Positions 47,797 to 55,242 of a stretch of DNA of 63,675 nt are shown here, piece by piece. The stretch covers positions 1-63,675 of IMG/VR virus record IMGVR_UViG_3300031963_000137, one strand, 5' to 3'. Both the position numbers and the translations under genes were made by a program. The notes under the pieces were generated by a model. The model did not search any database. It saw only the letters and a list, made by a program, of their open reading frames with translations, and was not told the origin of the DNA. This DNA is from a virus. The number at the start of each line of letters is the position of its first letter. Position 1 is the stretch's first letter.

Positions 47797-47968
47797 TATC
47801 AAGTAATCCAACAGATTTCAAATAACGTCTATATGACATAAAACGCCCCAGAGATGGTTGTCCTGGAGCATTTAGTTGATGACAAATTTCACAATAACAT
47901 AACCACTCATACCAAGGAGTAGTTTTATCAAGAACGTGATAAGGATATTCTACAGTAGTTCTTTCCAA
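47789..47968 (-). CDS. Hypothetical protein with TTG start, 59 aa
   Basis: No ATG in the frame. AAAGGAGA lies about 8 nt before TTG (47968), a good Shine-Dalgarno. Contains ERTTVEYPYHVLDKTTPWYE, then CEICH, a single Cys pair, and RRYLKSVGLLDND. It overlaps the gene to the right by 19 nt. Unknown. Confidence 0.6.
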   Translation of the reverse strand: MERTTVEYPYHVLDKTTPWYEWLCYCEICHQLNAPGQPSLGRFMSYRRYLKSVGLLDND

Positions 47969-48117
47969 AATTGCTCTCCTTTTTGTAGTGCCAATACAAC
48001 AGTTGTGTGCTCTCGTGCGTGTCTATCAAGGTCTTTATCTTGAAAGTAAATGTTAGACCTTTCTACAGCACACTTAAAGATGTTAGCCCAAAATTGTTGA
48101 TTAGGTGTTAGACGCAT
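47950..48117 (-). CDS. Hypothetical protein, 55 aa
   Basis: MRLTPNQQFWANIFKCAVER, then a helical basic-acidic rest ending FWKELL. Its end contains the TTG start of the next gene. Unknown. Confidence 0.68.
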   Translation of the reverse strand: MRLTPNQQFWANIFKCAVERSNIYFQDKDLDRHAREHTTVVLALQKGEQFWKELL

Positions 48118-48295
48118 TATCATTCTTCAGGTCAGGATGTGGAGCATAAAGGGGTCCAGGATAATTACCAGCAAACTTTCGTTCATTCACACTTTTTACA
48201 GTTTCGTGAAGTTGTTTGAGTGCCTCAATAGTTTCTGGTGTTTCAATCCATTCCCAAGAATTTCCGTTTTTATCTACAAAATTACGTTCAGTCAT
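48101..48295 (-). CDS. Hypothetical protein, 64 aa
   Basis: MTERNFVDKNGNSWEWIETP, then GNYPGPLYAPHPDLKND. I recall the LYAPHPDL end as common in cyanophage small proteins. Unknown function. Confidence 0.74.
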   Translation of the reverse strand: MTERNFVDKNGNSWEWIETPETIEALKQLHETVKSVNERKFAGNYPGPLYAPHPDLKNDNASNT

Positions 48296-48510
48296 AGTTT
48301 TCCTCCAACTTCTCCAGAATAACTCTTTTCAGGTGATTTGTCAAACTCACCTTCTTGTTTTGCTTTCAAATACCAACGAGTAGCAGTTACGCATTGGTCT
48401 TCAGTTAGTGATGTGATAATACCACTACCATCGGGATAGTGCGATTGCCAAGTTCCCCAACTTTTCTTCTCCACATAGAAAGCATCGTCGTCATAAAATT
48501 GTTTATCCAT
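48292..48510 (-). CDS. Hypothetical protein, 72 aa
   Basis: MDKQFYDDDAFYVEKKSWGT, then SHYPDGSGIITSLTEDQCVT and WYLKAKQEGEFD. Acidic and basic mix, beta-like start, helical middle. Unknown. Confidence 0.72.
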   Translation of the reverse strand: MDKQFYDDDAFYVEKKSWGTWQSHYPDGSGIITSLTEDQCVTATRWYLKAKQEGEFDKSPEKSYSGEVGGKL

Positions 48511-48658
48511 AATGACTCAATTGCCTCTTTAGTTCTACTTGTGTTGAAATCAATTTACTGTATAGAAACTCTTGATACTCATTACCTTCCAAGAGTTTTG
48601 TAAGATTATCAATCTGCATTAGAGCAAGAATGAGTTTGGTTTTATCATTCATTGTCAT
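48503..48658 (-). CDS. Helical protein, 51 aa
   Basis: MTMNDKTKLILALMQIDNLT, then KLLEGNEYQEFLYSKLISTQ. Leu-rich amphipathic helices. Overlaps its neighbours. Unknown. Confidence 0.7.
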   Translation of the reverse strand: MTMNDKTKLILALMQIDNLTKLLEGNEYQEFLYSKLISTQVELKRQLSHYG

Positions 48659-48794
48659 TTAGTTTTTGAAGATGTTCCATAATGACTTTGATGAAGTCTT
48701 CTTCAGTCCAGGTGTTGAGAATACTTTCCGTAGGAGAAGTCTCGTCCCAACTGATAGTGAATGATTTGTCTTCATTTTCAATTACTTGTATCAT
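48645..48794 (-). CDS. Hypothetical protein, 49 aa
   Basis: MIQVIENEDKSFTISWDETS, then NTWTEEDFIKVIMEHLQ. The fold looks strand-strand-helix. Coupled by short overlaps. Unknown. Confidence 0.7.
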   Translation of the reverse strand: MIQVIENEDKSFTISWDETSPTESILNTWTEEDFIKVIMEHLQKLNDNE

Positions 48795-49029
48795 TTTTCA
48801 TCGCTGATTGAGTGTTATTACAATGTAAGAAGTATTTGTATTCGGCAAGTGCTCCATAATGCCATTGAATTATATCACATCCTTTATATGTACCAACCAC
48901 TTTTGTTTCTTGCGAATGTTCTGTTGGGCTATCACCCCAAGAGATAAAACCAATAATAATAATAGCAACTACAACAGCACCAACTACTCCAAGAAACTCT
49001 TTCCGTGCTTGTTTATCATCTTCAGTCAT
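48778..49029 (-). CDS. Small membrane protein, 83 aa
   Basis: Start at MTEDDKQARKEFLGVVGAVV (49029), one span (VVGAVVVAIIIIGFISWG), then a polar part with two Cys (CDIIQWHYGALAEYKYFLHC). Probably N-in with an outside Cys domain. Unknown. Confidence 0.7.
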   Translation of the reverse strand: MTEDDKQARKEFLGVVGAVVVAIIIIGFISWGDSPTEHSQETKVVGTYKGCDIIQWHYGALAEYKYFLHCNNTQSAMKNDTSN

Positions 49030-49252
49030 TTTCTGTCTCCCAAAGTTCATCCCAAGGTGCTTTTTTATTCATAATTTTCCTGAGTCTTTCTACTTTCTCA
49101 GGGTCTGGTGGTGCATTAATTGCAGCAATCAGAGCATCATATGCTTCTTGACTCACATACATCTTTTGTGGTTTCATACCAAGATGCTTGATACATTTGC
49201 GTTCGTATCTCCACTCTTTATACCTATACCATAATGACCGTAGAAAGTTCAT
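49022..49252 (-). CDS. Small protein with TacA-antitoxin-like C-terminus
   Basis: 76 residues. N-half basic and aromatic (LRSLWYRYKEWRYERKCIKH). Residues 31-68 (MYVSQEAYDALIAAINAPPD, then EKVERLRKIMNKKAPWDE) resemble the C-terminal toxin-binding part of DUF1778/TacA antitoxins (pattern AL-x-x-PP...LR-x-LL-x-x-x-x-PW). The ribbon-helix-helix DNA-binding domain of those antitoxins is absent. It could bind a host GNAT-type toxin or a different partner; this is inference from pattern. Confidence 0.55.
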   Translation of the reverse strand: MNFLRSLWYRYKEWRYERKCIKHLGMKPQKMYVSQEAYDALIAAINAPPDPEKVERLRKIMNKKAPWDELWETEND

Positions 49253-49524
49253 TTATTTCTCATTACATAAGAATAGTATGGGTCTCTGCCCGATAGATTG
49301 TATGGGTCAAATCCTGGTCGAGTCATAATCCATTCATCTTCCATTTGCATATAACCCCATGAAAGTTCTTCAAAAAATGCAAGTCTATCAATATTATCTT
49401 CTAATTGCAAACGAAAGTCAATGCAGTTTCTCCAAGACCACCAACACTCTTCAAACCAATAAGTAATCAACATAAGAACTGATATTACAAATAATGTTAT
49501 CCAACTCTTTTTAATTTTTTCCAT
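49249..49524 (-). CDS. Membrane protein, 91 aa
   Basis: MEKIKKSWITLFVISVLMLI, span residues ~8-24, then a Trp-rich region (WFEECWWSWRNCIDFRLQLE) and acidic tail. Overlaps its neighbours by 4-14 nt. Unknown. Confidence 0.7.
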   Translation of the reverse strand: MEKIKKSWITLFVISVLMLITYWFEECWWSWRNCIDFRLQLEDNIDRLAFFEELSWGYMQMEDEWIMTRPGFDPYNLSGRDPYYSYVMRNK

Positions 49525-49672
49525 TGATACTCCACCAGAAATCTTGTGCTCTTATATAATCATCCAACCGATAATCGGAATGGTTGATGAGACGATACCA
49601 ATACCAGAATGGAGTATGTTTAATCGGAAAAAATCCGATTATCCACTTATTTAAGAACACAGGAAAGTCCAT
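49511..49672 (-). CDS. Aromatic small protein, 53 aa
   Basis: MDFPVFLNKWIIGFFPIKHT then PFWYWYRLINHSDYRLDDYI. Very aromatic; may be membrane-peripheral. A perfect short inverted repeat AATCGGA...TCCGATT lies at 49622-49639, inside this gene. Unknown. Confidence 0.66.
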   Translation of the reverse strand: MDFPVFLNKWIIGFFPIKHTPFWYWYRLINHSDYRLDDYIRAQDFWWSINGKN

Positions 49673-49857
49673 CAGCAGGTTTCATCACTCCAAAAATAAT
49701 TTAGTTGATTATCTTTTGCTACGATGTTTAGGTGATAAATTTTATTGTCTTGTGTATAGCACCCAACCCAGAGAGCATTAGAATCCATACTCTCTAAGTG
49801 AAACATTTTGAGATTCTCCAGTACAATTTCATCTGGATTCTTTACCCACTTACTCAT
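49672..49857 (-). CDS. Hypothetical protein, 61 aa
   Basis: MSKWVKNPDEIVLENLKMFH, then WVGCYTQDNKIYHLNIVAKD. Beta-rich C-half. Coupled to both neighbours. Unknown. Confidence 0.7.
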   Translation of the reverse strand: MSKWVKNPDEIVLENLKMFHLESMDSNALWVGCYTQDNKIYHLNIVAKDNQLNYFWSDETC

Positions 49858-49967
49858 TTTGCTTTCTGTTCTACATTAGAAGTTGCATAGTGTTTGTCAA
49901 TATGAACGGCTGATACTACAATTACCAGACCACAAATTGCAGCGAGCATTACATCTCCAAGTTTCAT
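49854..49967 (-). CDS. Membrane mini-protein, 37 aa
   Basis: MKLGDVMLAAICGLVIVVSA with a single span, then a polar tail. A strong AAGGAG Shine-Dalgarno is 6 nt upstream. Unknown. Confidence 0.68.
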   Translation of the reverse strand: MKLGDVMLAAICGLVIVVSAVHIDKHYATSNVEQKAK

Positions 49968-50030
49968 TGTTTTCTCCTTAGTTTTCATTTCTACGTAGTT
50001 GTCAATAAATGAACTTTGTATTAAATGTTA

Positions 50031-50342
50031 TTATTTCAGCAACTCATCAACATCAACTTGATAAAAGTCCATTGGTTTGTTTTTACCCAACAATCCTAGC
50101 ACATATCCCTCAAAATCCGTAGAATCCGACTCGTAGATGACATGGCCGTGATTATTGTCACTCTCAGTATAGTTGGCAAGATAATCAGAGAATGTGACAA
50201 AGATTGCCATAGCTCGTGCTTTATCGTGCTCCGTAAGTGTTTTATGTGGATGTGCCACAATACACATAATGGTGTTGAATAGTTCCTCTGGCGTATAAGA
50301 AAACGCTGGCGCTTCTTCGTTGAGTTTCAATGGATTAGTCAT
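50031..50342 (-). CDS. Hypothetical protein, 103 aa
   Basis: MTNPLKLNEEAPAFSYTPEE, helical (LFNTIMCIVAHPHKTLTEHD), then GHVIYESDSTDFEGYVLGLL. Acidic. Unknown; a phage regulator of host function cannot be excluded. Confidence 0.72.
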   Translation of the reverse strand: MTNPLKLNEEAPAFSYTPEELFNTIMCIVAHPHKTLTEHDKARAMAIFVTFSDYLANYTESDNNHGHVIYESDSTDFEGYVLGLLGKNKPMDFYQVDVDELLK

Positions 50343-50656
50343 TTTTTAGATTTTGGAGTGCGAGTAGTGTTTCTAGTGGAATCCACGCTGGATTTTCGTT
50401 TGCGAACTGGACTTTTACTTCCGTCACTTTTTGGTTGAGACTTTTGCTCCACACTTCTCTTGTGTTTTTTACTGGTGTCAATGGGTTTTCCATCACGATA
50501 ATCAATCTTTGTTTTCTTAGTATCTAGTTTATACCTTTCTAGGTATTTGTCAAGGTGTTCTTGACACTCAAACCAACAAATTGTAGGGTTCTTTCCGTCA
50601 CCAAACTCTAGTCTAAATCCAAACTTATCATATGGAAACAGTTCAGTGGAAATCAT
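50339..50656 (-). CDS. Protein with Lys/Ser-rich tail, 105 aa
   Basis: N-half: FRLEFGDGKNPTICWFECQE and HLDKYLERYKLD, a compact motif. C-half: KKHKRSVEQKSQPKSDGSKS and KRKSSVDSTRN, basic and probably disordered, as in nucleic-acid-binding tails. Overlaps its neighbours by ATGA. Unknown. Confidence 0.7.
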   Translation of the reverse strand: MISTELFPYDKFGFRLEFGDGKNPTICWFECQEHLDKYLERYKLDTKKTKIDYRDGKPIDTSKKHKRSVEQKSQPKSDGSKSPVRKRKSSVDSTRNTTRTPKSKK

Positions 50657-51033
50657 CGGGTGATGTGTTCGTACTCAACTAATCTACCATACTTGAAGTG
50701 GATTCTGCAACGGGGCCAGTCTTCCCACTGTCCATCCCAAGTTGCAGGATAAACCTCAACATAATCGGTGATGTAGCAGGGTTCTACTTTACCGTGTTTC
50801 CCTGTTGGTATCCATTCAAAGTTTAAAAATCCTCTTTTTGGATCATAACGATCATCATCTTCCTTAATATCTTCAAATGTATGAGTTTCCCTGTAAGTAA
50901 GTTCATATAAAGATCCATCAGGTGCAATCCAATAATGGCACATTGCACAAGCAAGTCCTTTAGTTTGCATTGGTACATTAGTGAATTGTTCTCCCAAATC
51001 ATAAGAAGAACGAATGTCGTCATATAGTCCCAT
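50653..51033 (-). CDS. Hypothetical protein, 126 aa
   Basis: MGLYDDIRSSYDLGEQFTNV and PMQTKGLACAMCHYWIAPDG; single Cys pair (CAMC), then a beta-rich half (YITDYVEVYPATWDGQWEDW). A zinc-binding or compact beta domain. Unknown. Confidence 0.72.
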   Translation of the reverse strand: MGLYDDIRSSYDLGEQFTNVPMQTKGLACAMCHYWIAPDGSLYELTYRETHTFEDIKEDDDRYDPKRGFLNFEWIPTGKHGKVEPCYITDYVEVYPATWDGQWEDWPRCRIHFKYGRLVEYEHITR

Positions 51034-51191
51034 TATTTTTCTCCAAGTTTAACAGGAAACTCCTCATCACTCAAGTCATTATACAACAGTTTTGCAAAGA
51101 TTTCATATGCAGGTTGTCTGGTTTCAATCGCAGATGAGGTTGCAACAGACCACATAATCCTCAACTGAAACTTATCAGGCAAAGTCTTCAT
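51033..51191 (-). CDS. Hypothetical protein, 52 aa
   Basis: MKTLPDKFQLRIMWSVATSS, then RQPAYEIFAKLLYNDLSDEE, helical. A second ATG lies one codon upstream (51194). Unknown. Confidence 0.68.
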   Translation of the reverse strand: MKTLPDKFQLRIMWSVATSSAIETRQPAYEIFAKLLYNDLSDEEFPVKLGEK

Positions 51192-51555
51192 CATTCAACT
51201 CCACATCTTTTACAAGGTCTTTGACTCTATCAAAAAAGTCTTCATCAAGCGGAACAACTTTTTCCTTACCACTATCAATATCATCAACCATTTGAAGCAA
51301 ACTATCCAAGAAGTGTTTAGGATAAATTTCATCTTCAAGACTATCCCAGAAGTAAAGAATACACTGCTCCAATGGGTCATCAGTTTTGAGAAGTGCATAG
51401 TCTTGATAGTTATTTCCCATCAAGTCAGCCCAATTCTTAAAGGCATACCAGCAATTATACCAACCCTGAATAATACAAGATTGCCAATAGTATTCAATCC
51501 AGGATAGTTTAACTTTCTTTGTATTAGTCCCTAGAAGTGGTCTTGAGAATATCAT
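51175..51555 (-). CDS. Hypothetical acidic protein, 126 aa
   Basis: MIFSRPLLGTNTKKVKLSWI then aromatic start (YYWQSCIIQGWYNCWYAFKN), followed by acidic helices (FLDSLLQMVDDIDSGKEKV) to the end. No signal peptide. Unknown. Confidence 0.72.
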   Translation of the reverse strand: MIFSRPLLGTNTKKVKLSWIEYYWQSCIIQGWYNCWYAFKNWADLMGNNYQDYALLKTDDPLEQCILYFWDSLEDEIYPKHFLDSLLQMVDDIDSGKEKVVPLDEDFFDRVKDLVKDVELNDEDFA

Positions 51556-51728
51556 TGTAAGTATCGCGGTTTTTCTGTGTCAAACTGGTAGAACTTCACG
51601 TCTTTCATATCAAGGCACATTCGCACAGTTTCGTGCTCTCTGTGTTCCCTATCTGTTCCTCTATATAGTCCCCTGCGTTGATAAGCACAGCACCAAACAT
51701 TATAGTAAATTTTAGATTTCTCGTTCAT
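51552..51728 (-). CDS. Hypothetical protein, 58 aa
   Basis: MNEKSKIYYNVWCCAYQRRG, then GTDREHREHETVRMCLDMKD, basic, with CC and a single C. From memory a frequent small cyanophage protein. Unknown. Confidence 0.7.
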   Translation of the reverse strand: MNEKSKIYYNVWCCAYQRRGLYRGTDREHREHETVRMCLDMKDVKFYQFDTEKPRYLQ

Positions 51729-51729
51729 T

Positions 51730-52101
51730 TCAATCCCAACTTACGTTCTGAATTAGGAATCCAGGCATTACATAAGTCCACGAACCAAGTTCTTGATTTC
51801 CACCAACCTTATATTCCCATTTGTATTCATATTTGTTATGAGAATCCCAGGTCATATATCCTTTCTCTTTATCAAATCGACCCTTAATAGTGAGGCCAAA
51901 CTTATTGGAAAAGATGTTACGAGTGCGAAGTGCTCCACCAGTTTCGCGAGTTTCAATCACCACACAGGTATCAGGATAGGTTTGACTACCTGCCTCCAAA
52001 ATGCAAGGAGTTTCATAACGAAATGGACGATAAGTTTTTACATCCTGTGCGAAAGCAGGGGAAGAGAAGAGAATAAAGGCAAGAGCAAATAGTTTTTTCA
52101 T
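51730..52101 (-). CDS. Secreted protein, 123 aa
   Basis: Start at MKKLFALAFILFSSPAFAQD (52101): a canonical signal peptide with a likely AFA-Q cut. The mature part is beta-rich with two Cys (CILEAGSQTYPDTCVVIETR) and ends WTYVMPGFLIQNVSWD. Likely periplasmic or in the envelope. It overlaps the RlpA-like gene, so a shared envelope role is plausible. Confidence 0.75.
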   Translation of the reverse strand: MKKLFALAFILFSSPAFAQDVKTYRPFRYETPCILEAGSQTYPDTCVVIETRETGGALRTRNIFSNKFGLTIKGRFDKEKGYMTWDSHNKYEYKWEYKVGGNQELGSWTYVMPGFLIQNVSWD

Positions 52102-52412
52102 CCGATTACACGATAACAAACAGTAGCATTACCCTTACGGGTTGATTGAATGTGAGCGAATGCAGCATAACTTAAGTCAATGTCTGCATGAGAATATGGA
52201 CCTCTATCATTTACACGAACAATTACCTGTTTTCCATTGTCTTGATTTGTGACCCTAATTCTACTTCCCATTGGGAGATATGGGTGAGCGGCAGTCCAAC
52301 GATAAGCGTCAAATCTTTCACCATTTGCAGTAATTTGGCCGTGAAATCCATCACCAATTCCATAAAAAGTTGCAATTCCACAGGTAAGTCCAGCAATTAA
52401 AGATTCTACCAT
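52098..52412 (-). CDS. RlpA-like double-psi beta-barrel protein
   Basis: 104 residues. GIATFYG (12-18), TANGERFD (28-35), TAAHPYLPMGSRIRVTN (40-56) and VRVNDRGPY (65-73, D69) are the RlpA barrel motifs, including the His and Asp that serve in the lytic transglycosylase. The first ~10 residues are hydrophobic and may serve as a signal or anchor, but the start is otherwise short. It probably acts on peptidoglycan during infection or lysis. It lacks the SPOR domain of bacterial RlpA. Confidence 0.85.
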   Translation of the reverse strand: MVESLIAGLTCGIATFYGIGDGFHGQITANGERFDAYRWTAAHPYLPMGSRIRVTNQDNGKQVIVRVNDRGPYSHADIDLSYAAFAHIQSTRKGNATVCYRVIG

Positions 52413-52413
52413 A

Positions 52414-52941
52414 TTATGAGAAGTTGTAATGAACTCGGGTGTAGAAATCTTTGAAGCAACTCTTATTAGACAGCTTCATCATCACAGGGGGGATGTAATA
52501 TGAACATTCAGCAAAGAAATCTTCTTTGGAAAGGAATTTGAGACCATGAAGATACCAAGTGCCAAACTGTTTGTGAAACTCTCTCACAGCACGATACTGT
52601 TTGGAATTGATGGGCACATACCGATTATCTTCTGTAAAGTCATCACCATATGGTGTTGCCTGTGTCATCATAATACAAGTGGTTTGACCTTCACCTGTGC
52701 CGAAGTATTCAGAAATCATATACACCCAGTATTCATCACATGGGAATACATCACGCTGATACTTCTGCTCATATTCTACCATACAAGCATCAGCAACCAA
52801 TTGAAAGTTTTCTTTCTTCTTTGCTTGCAGTTCTTCAATCAGTTCTTCGTGTTCAATCTTACGAAGTTCTTTGAGAGCATCAGAATACTTACCGATACCA
52901 GCAATAGCAGTTCTGATTGTTTCGTTGTAATCTTCAGTCAC
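52414..52941 (-). CDS. Hypothetical protein, 175 aa
   Basis: N-half coiled-coil (DALKELRKIEHEELIEELQA), then aromatic and Met-rich (EYWVYMISEYFGTGEGQTTC, IMMTQATPYGDDF). Soluble. Precedes the RlpA-like gene by 1 nt. Unknown. Confidence 0.75.
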   Translation of the reverse strand: MTEDYNETIRTAIAGIGKYSDALKELRKIEHEELIEELQAKKKENFQLVADACMVEYEQKYQRDVFPCDEYWVYMISEYFGTGEGQTTCIMMTQATPYGDDFTEDNRYVPINSKQYRAVREFHKQFGTWYLHGLKFLSKEDFFAECSYYIPPVMMKLSNKSCFKDFYTRVHYNFS

Positions 52942-53216
52942 GATAGAAATACCTTAAGTGTGCGTCCATTGTCTTGTTCTGATATTTGAACATTAGAGCA
53001 GTCATATTGAACAAACTCTCGTCCATTCTTACCAATCACTTCTACACGATTGATAAGTGGATAAGACTTAATGTAATCACCATTCGGTGCTTCATAGTCT
53101 ACATCGTCTTCACCTTGGAAATCACCATATTCAATTCCAAGTGATTCTAATGCTTTGTTTTCTGCTTCTCTTCGTGCTGCTTCTTCAAGCATTTCTTCGT
53201 GTGTTGGGTCAGTCAT
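52938..53216 (-). CDS. Hypothetical protein, 92 aa
   Basis: MTDPTHEEMLEEAARREAEN, then GIEYGDFQGEDDVDYEAPNG and a beta-rich C-half (INRVEVIGKNGREFVQYD). Acidic. Unknown. Confidence 0.72.
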   Translation of the reverse strand: MTDPTHEEMLEEAARREAENKALESLGIEYGDFQGEDDVDYEAPNGDYIKSYPLINRVEVIGKNGREFVQYDCSNVQISEQDNGRTLKVFLS

Positions 53217-53415
53217 TTTTAATCACCTCAAATGTATCATCCGTAAGTTTTCGGTTTAGAATCTTGACTTCAGATTCAAGTGATTCAATTCTATCACAAA
53301 ACTCTGCGATAATGCCAATCAGACAATCATAATCAATATTCTCAATATCCTCTCCATATTCTGGGTCATTATAGGAATAATGGTTGAGTTCTTTTTTGAA
53401 GTTGCGGTCAGTCAT
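53209..53415 (-). CDS. Hypothetical protein, 68 aa
   Basis: Start at MTDRNFKKELNHYSYNDPEY (53415). Acidic then helical coil (CDRIESLESEVKILNRKLTD). Overlaps the upstream gene by ATGA. Unknown. Confidence 0.72.
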   Translation of the reverse strand: MTDRNFKKELNHYSYNDPEYGEDIENIDYDCLIGIIAEFCDRIESLESEVKILNRKLTDDTFEVIKND

Positions 53416-53606
53416 ACACTCCACTCCCTTGCTTCCCAATCCATCAGGCACATATCAGTTTGTTGCTTGTCTGTGTAATTTTCATAAGCATATTGACGAC
53501 ACTCTTCTTCAGTGCCCTCAAATAGCATTTCATACATCTTGTGGTCTCCATCGTAGGTAATCTTATAAAGACCCCACTCATCATAGCAGTCAGGAAAGAA
53601 TGGCAT
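53412..53606 (-). CDS. Hypothetical protein, 64 aa
   Basis: MPFFPDCYDEWGLYKITYDG, then YEMLFEGTEEECRQYAYENY, strand-helix layout like other small proteins here. Unknown. Confidence 0.72.
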   Translation of the reverse strand: MPFFPDCYDEWGLYKITYDGDHKMYEMLFEGTEEECRQYAYENYTDKQQTDMCLMDWEAREWSV

Positions 53607-54337
53607 TATCGTAGTTTACTCTTGATTTTGTTGAGACAATCGTTGAAACCTTCTACTGTACATTCAACATAAACATTTTGAGAACCAGAAGCAGATTGTT
53701 CTTTCGGCAACCACAACTGAATTTGGTCTACCAAATCTTCAATAGAAGTTTCCATATCCCAATCACTATGAGTTGTGAATACATCTTCCCACCAATCATA
53801 AATCAAATCAGTAAGATTTTGTGGTTTATTTTTTTCTCTCCATTCTTTGATAATGTCAAGAGAGTTCTTGAAATTCTTATCATTATCCTCTTCATCAATT
53901 TTCTTTTGAATTTCTTTCCAGTTTTCTGTTTGTTGTGCTTTTACAAATGCCTCTTTGAGTGATTGTGATGTTTGCTCTGGTGTCTGTGGTTTCAACCAAT
54001 CTAATGGGTCTTTATCGGGATTTTCTTCACACCATTCCAGATTCTCCTTCACAACTCTTTCTACATCCTTATGAAGTCGTTCTCCCCGTTCTTGTGCGGT
54101 TTCTTTCACCTTCTCTTCATAAGCAGCATCATAACCCTTCTGGAAAGCATCCCAAGAAATTACATTCCAATTATCTAGTGGAGTAAGGTCTTCACTAACA
54201 TCTTTCACAGGATACTTACCATAAACTCTTTTATATGCTTCTTCTACTGGTGTTTTTGTTTTTTCCAGTTCTTCAAGGAATGAGAGTTTCTTTTCAAGCA
54301 CTTTGATTTGTGCTTTTACTTCTTCAAGTTCAGTCAT
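53606..54337 (-). CDS. Coiled-coil-rich protein, 243 aa
   Basis: Starts MTELEEVKAQIKVLEKKLSF, a coiled coil to about residue 30, then TPVEEAYKRVYGKYPVKDV and GYDAAYEEKVKE. The rest is charged helices with KNKPQNLTDLIYDWWEDVF and ends in a beta part. From memory, related proteins beginning MTELE-x-x-K are found in cyanophages. Function unknown. Confidence 0.76.
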   Translation of the reverse strand: MTELEEVKAQIKVLEKKLSFLEELEKTKTPVEEAYKRVYGKYPVKDVSEDLTPLDNWNVISWDAFQKGYDAAYEEKVKETAQERGERLHKDVERVVKENLEWCEENPDKDPLDWLKPQTPEQTSQSLKEAFVKAQQTENWKEIQKKIDEEDNDKNFKNSLDIIKEWREKNKPQNLTDLIYDWWEDVFTTHSDWDMETSIEDLVDQIQLWLPKEQSASGSQNVYVECTVEGFNDCLNKIKSKLR

Positions 54338-54660
54338 TTCAATTTTTCCTCCATTTTCCTGATTGCATCATTATAACCCAAAAAATACTCTGAAAGACCA
54401 ACACCTTCATAAGTATCAGGCATAAACTCCTTCACAATATTCAGTATCTCAATTACCAACAAATCTTTATGTTCTTTGGATTGTGTGAAGTTTAGTGTTT
54501 CAATCCATCCTTCCAGTTTATTGGAAAGAGTTGGAGGTTCTTCAATCCTCTTATATTTCACACCACCAATCTCAATAGTGTCTGGTGGTTGTTTATCTTT
54601 GTTAAGTGGTCCATAAACTTGTTCCATTAGTTTTTGAAAGTCCTTTTCAATACCAAACAT
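54334..54660 (-). CDS. Hypothetical protein, 108 aa
   Basis: MFGIEKDFQKLMEQVYGPLN, then GGVKYKRIEEPPTLSNKLEG and helices (LLVIEILNIVKEFMPDTYEG). It shares the VYGxxxxD motif context with the next gene. Unknown. Confidence 0.72.
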   Translation of the reverse strand: MFGIEKDFQKLMEQVYGPLNKDKQPPDTIEIGGVKYKRIEEPPTLSNKLEGWIETLNFTQSKEHKDLLVIEILNIVKEFMPDTYEGVGLSEYFLGYNDAIRKMEEKLK

Positions 54661-54860
54661 TACAGGTTCTCCAACTCATCACATACATCAAGAATATCAC
54701 GAGCATCAAGTACCATATCTTCTACACCTTCATCTCCACAACACTGATAGTATTGAAGTTCAAATACTAACTCACGGAGAGCAGCAACTAAACCACTTCC
54801 AGTATATGAGGTTTCGTATGCTTCATTAACTGCTTGTGCTACTTCTTTTTTGTTAGTCAT
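54660..54860 (-). CDS. Small protein, possible paralog group with 60062 and 61653
   Basis: 66 residues: MTNKKEVAQAVNEAYETSYT, then a helical acidic rest ending DILDVCDELENL. Size and ending (D-x-L-x-x-L-x-x-E-L/V-E) resemble genes 60062 and 61653. Unknown function. Confidence 0.72.
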   Translation of the reverse strand: MTNKKEVAQAVNEAYETSYTGSGLVAALRELVFELQYYQCCGDEGVEDMVLDARDILDVCDELENL

Positions 54861-55081
54861 AGGTTCTCTAACTCATCACTCCAAGGATAATGATAATCTA
54901 CCTCAATACATTCTAAAAGTGTGCGGGCAAACATAATCTCACCATAATCAGAACCATCTTCAAAAATATCCCAGTTATGGTGTGGATATTCATAATCAGG
55001 ATTTAGATTATAACAAGTTGGTTGTTCTGCATATTTTTTGAGAACTTTGAGAAGATGGGTGAGTTTTTCGGTGTCAGTCAT
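54857..55081 (-). CDS. Hypothetical protein, 74 aa
   Basis: Start at MTDTEKLTHLLKVLKKYAEQ (55081). Then NWDIFEDGSDYGEIMFARTL and a final SDELENL, the same ending as the next gene. Acidic. Unknown. Confidence 0.72.
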   Translation of the reverse strand: MTDTEKLTHLLKVLKKYAEQPTCYNLNPDYEYPHHNWDIFEDGSDYGEIMFARTLLECIEVDYHYPWSDELENL

Positions 55082-55083
55082 AA

Positions 55084-55242
55084 TCAATAGTTTTCATCAA
55101 CATACAGTTCTGCCTCATCATCTTTTCCTTTATTATACATTACTCGGGCAAACTCCAAGAGGTCTTCCTTACTATAAGCAATCCAACCACCTTGATAATC
55201 GAAGTGTTGTTCAGCAAGTTGTAGAATTTGTTCGTCAGTCAT
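55084..55242 (-). CDS. Hypothetical protein, 52 aa
   Basis: MTDEQILQLAEQHFDYQGGW, then SKEDLLEFARVMYNKGK. Helical, acidic tail. I recall LLEFAR endings in many cyanophage small proteins. Unknown. Confidence 0.7.
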   Translation of the reverse strand: MTDEQILQLAEQHFDYQGGWIAYSKEDLLEFARVMYNKGKDDEAELYVDENY

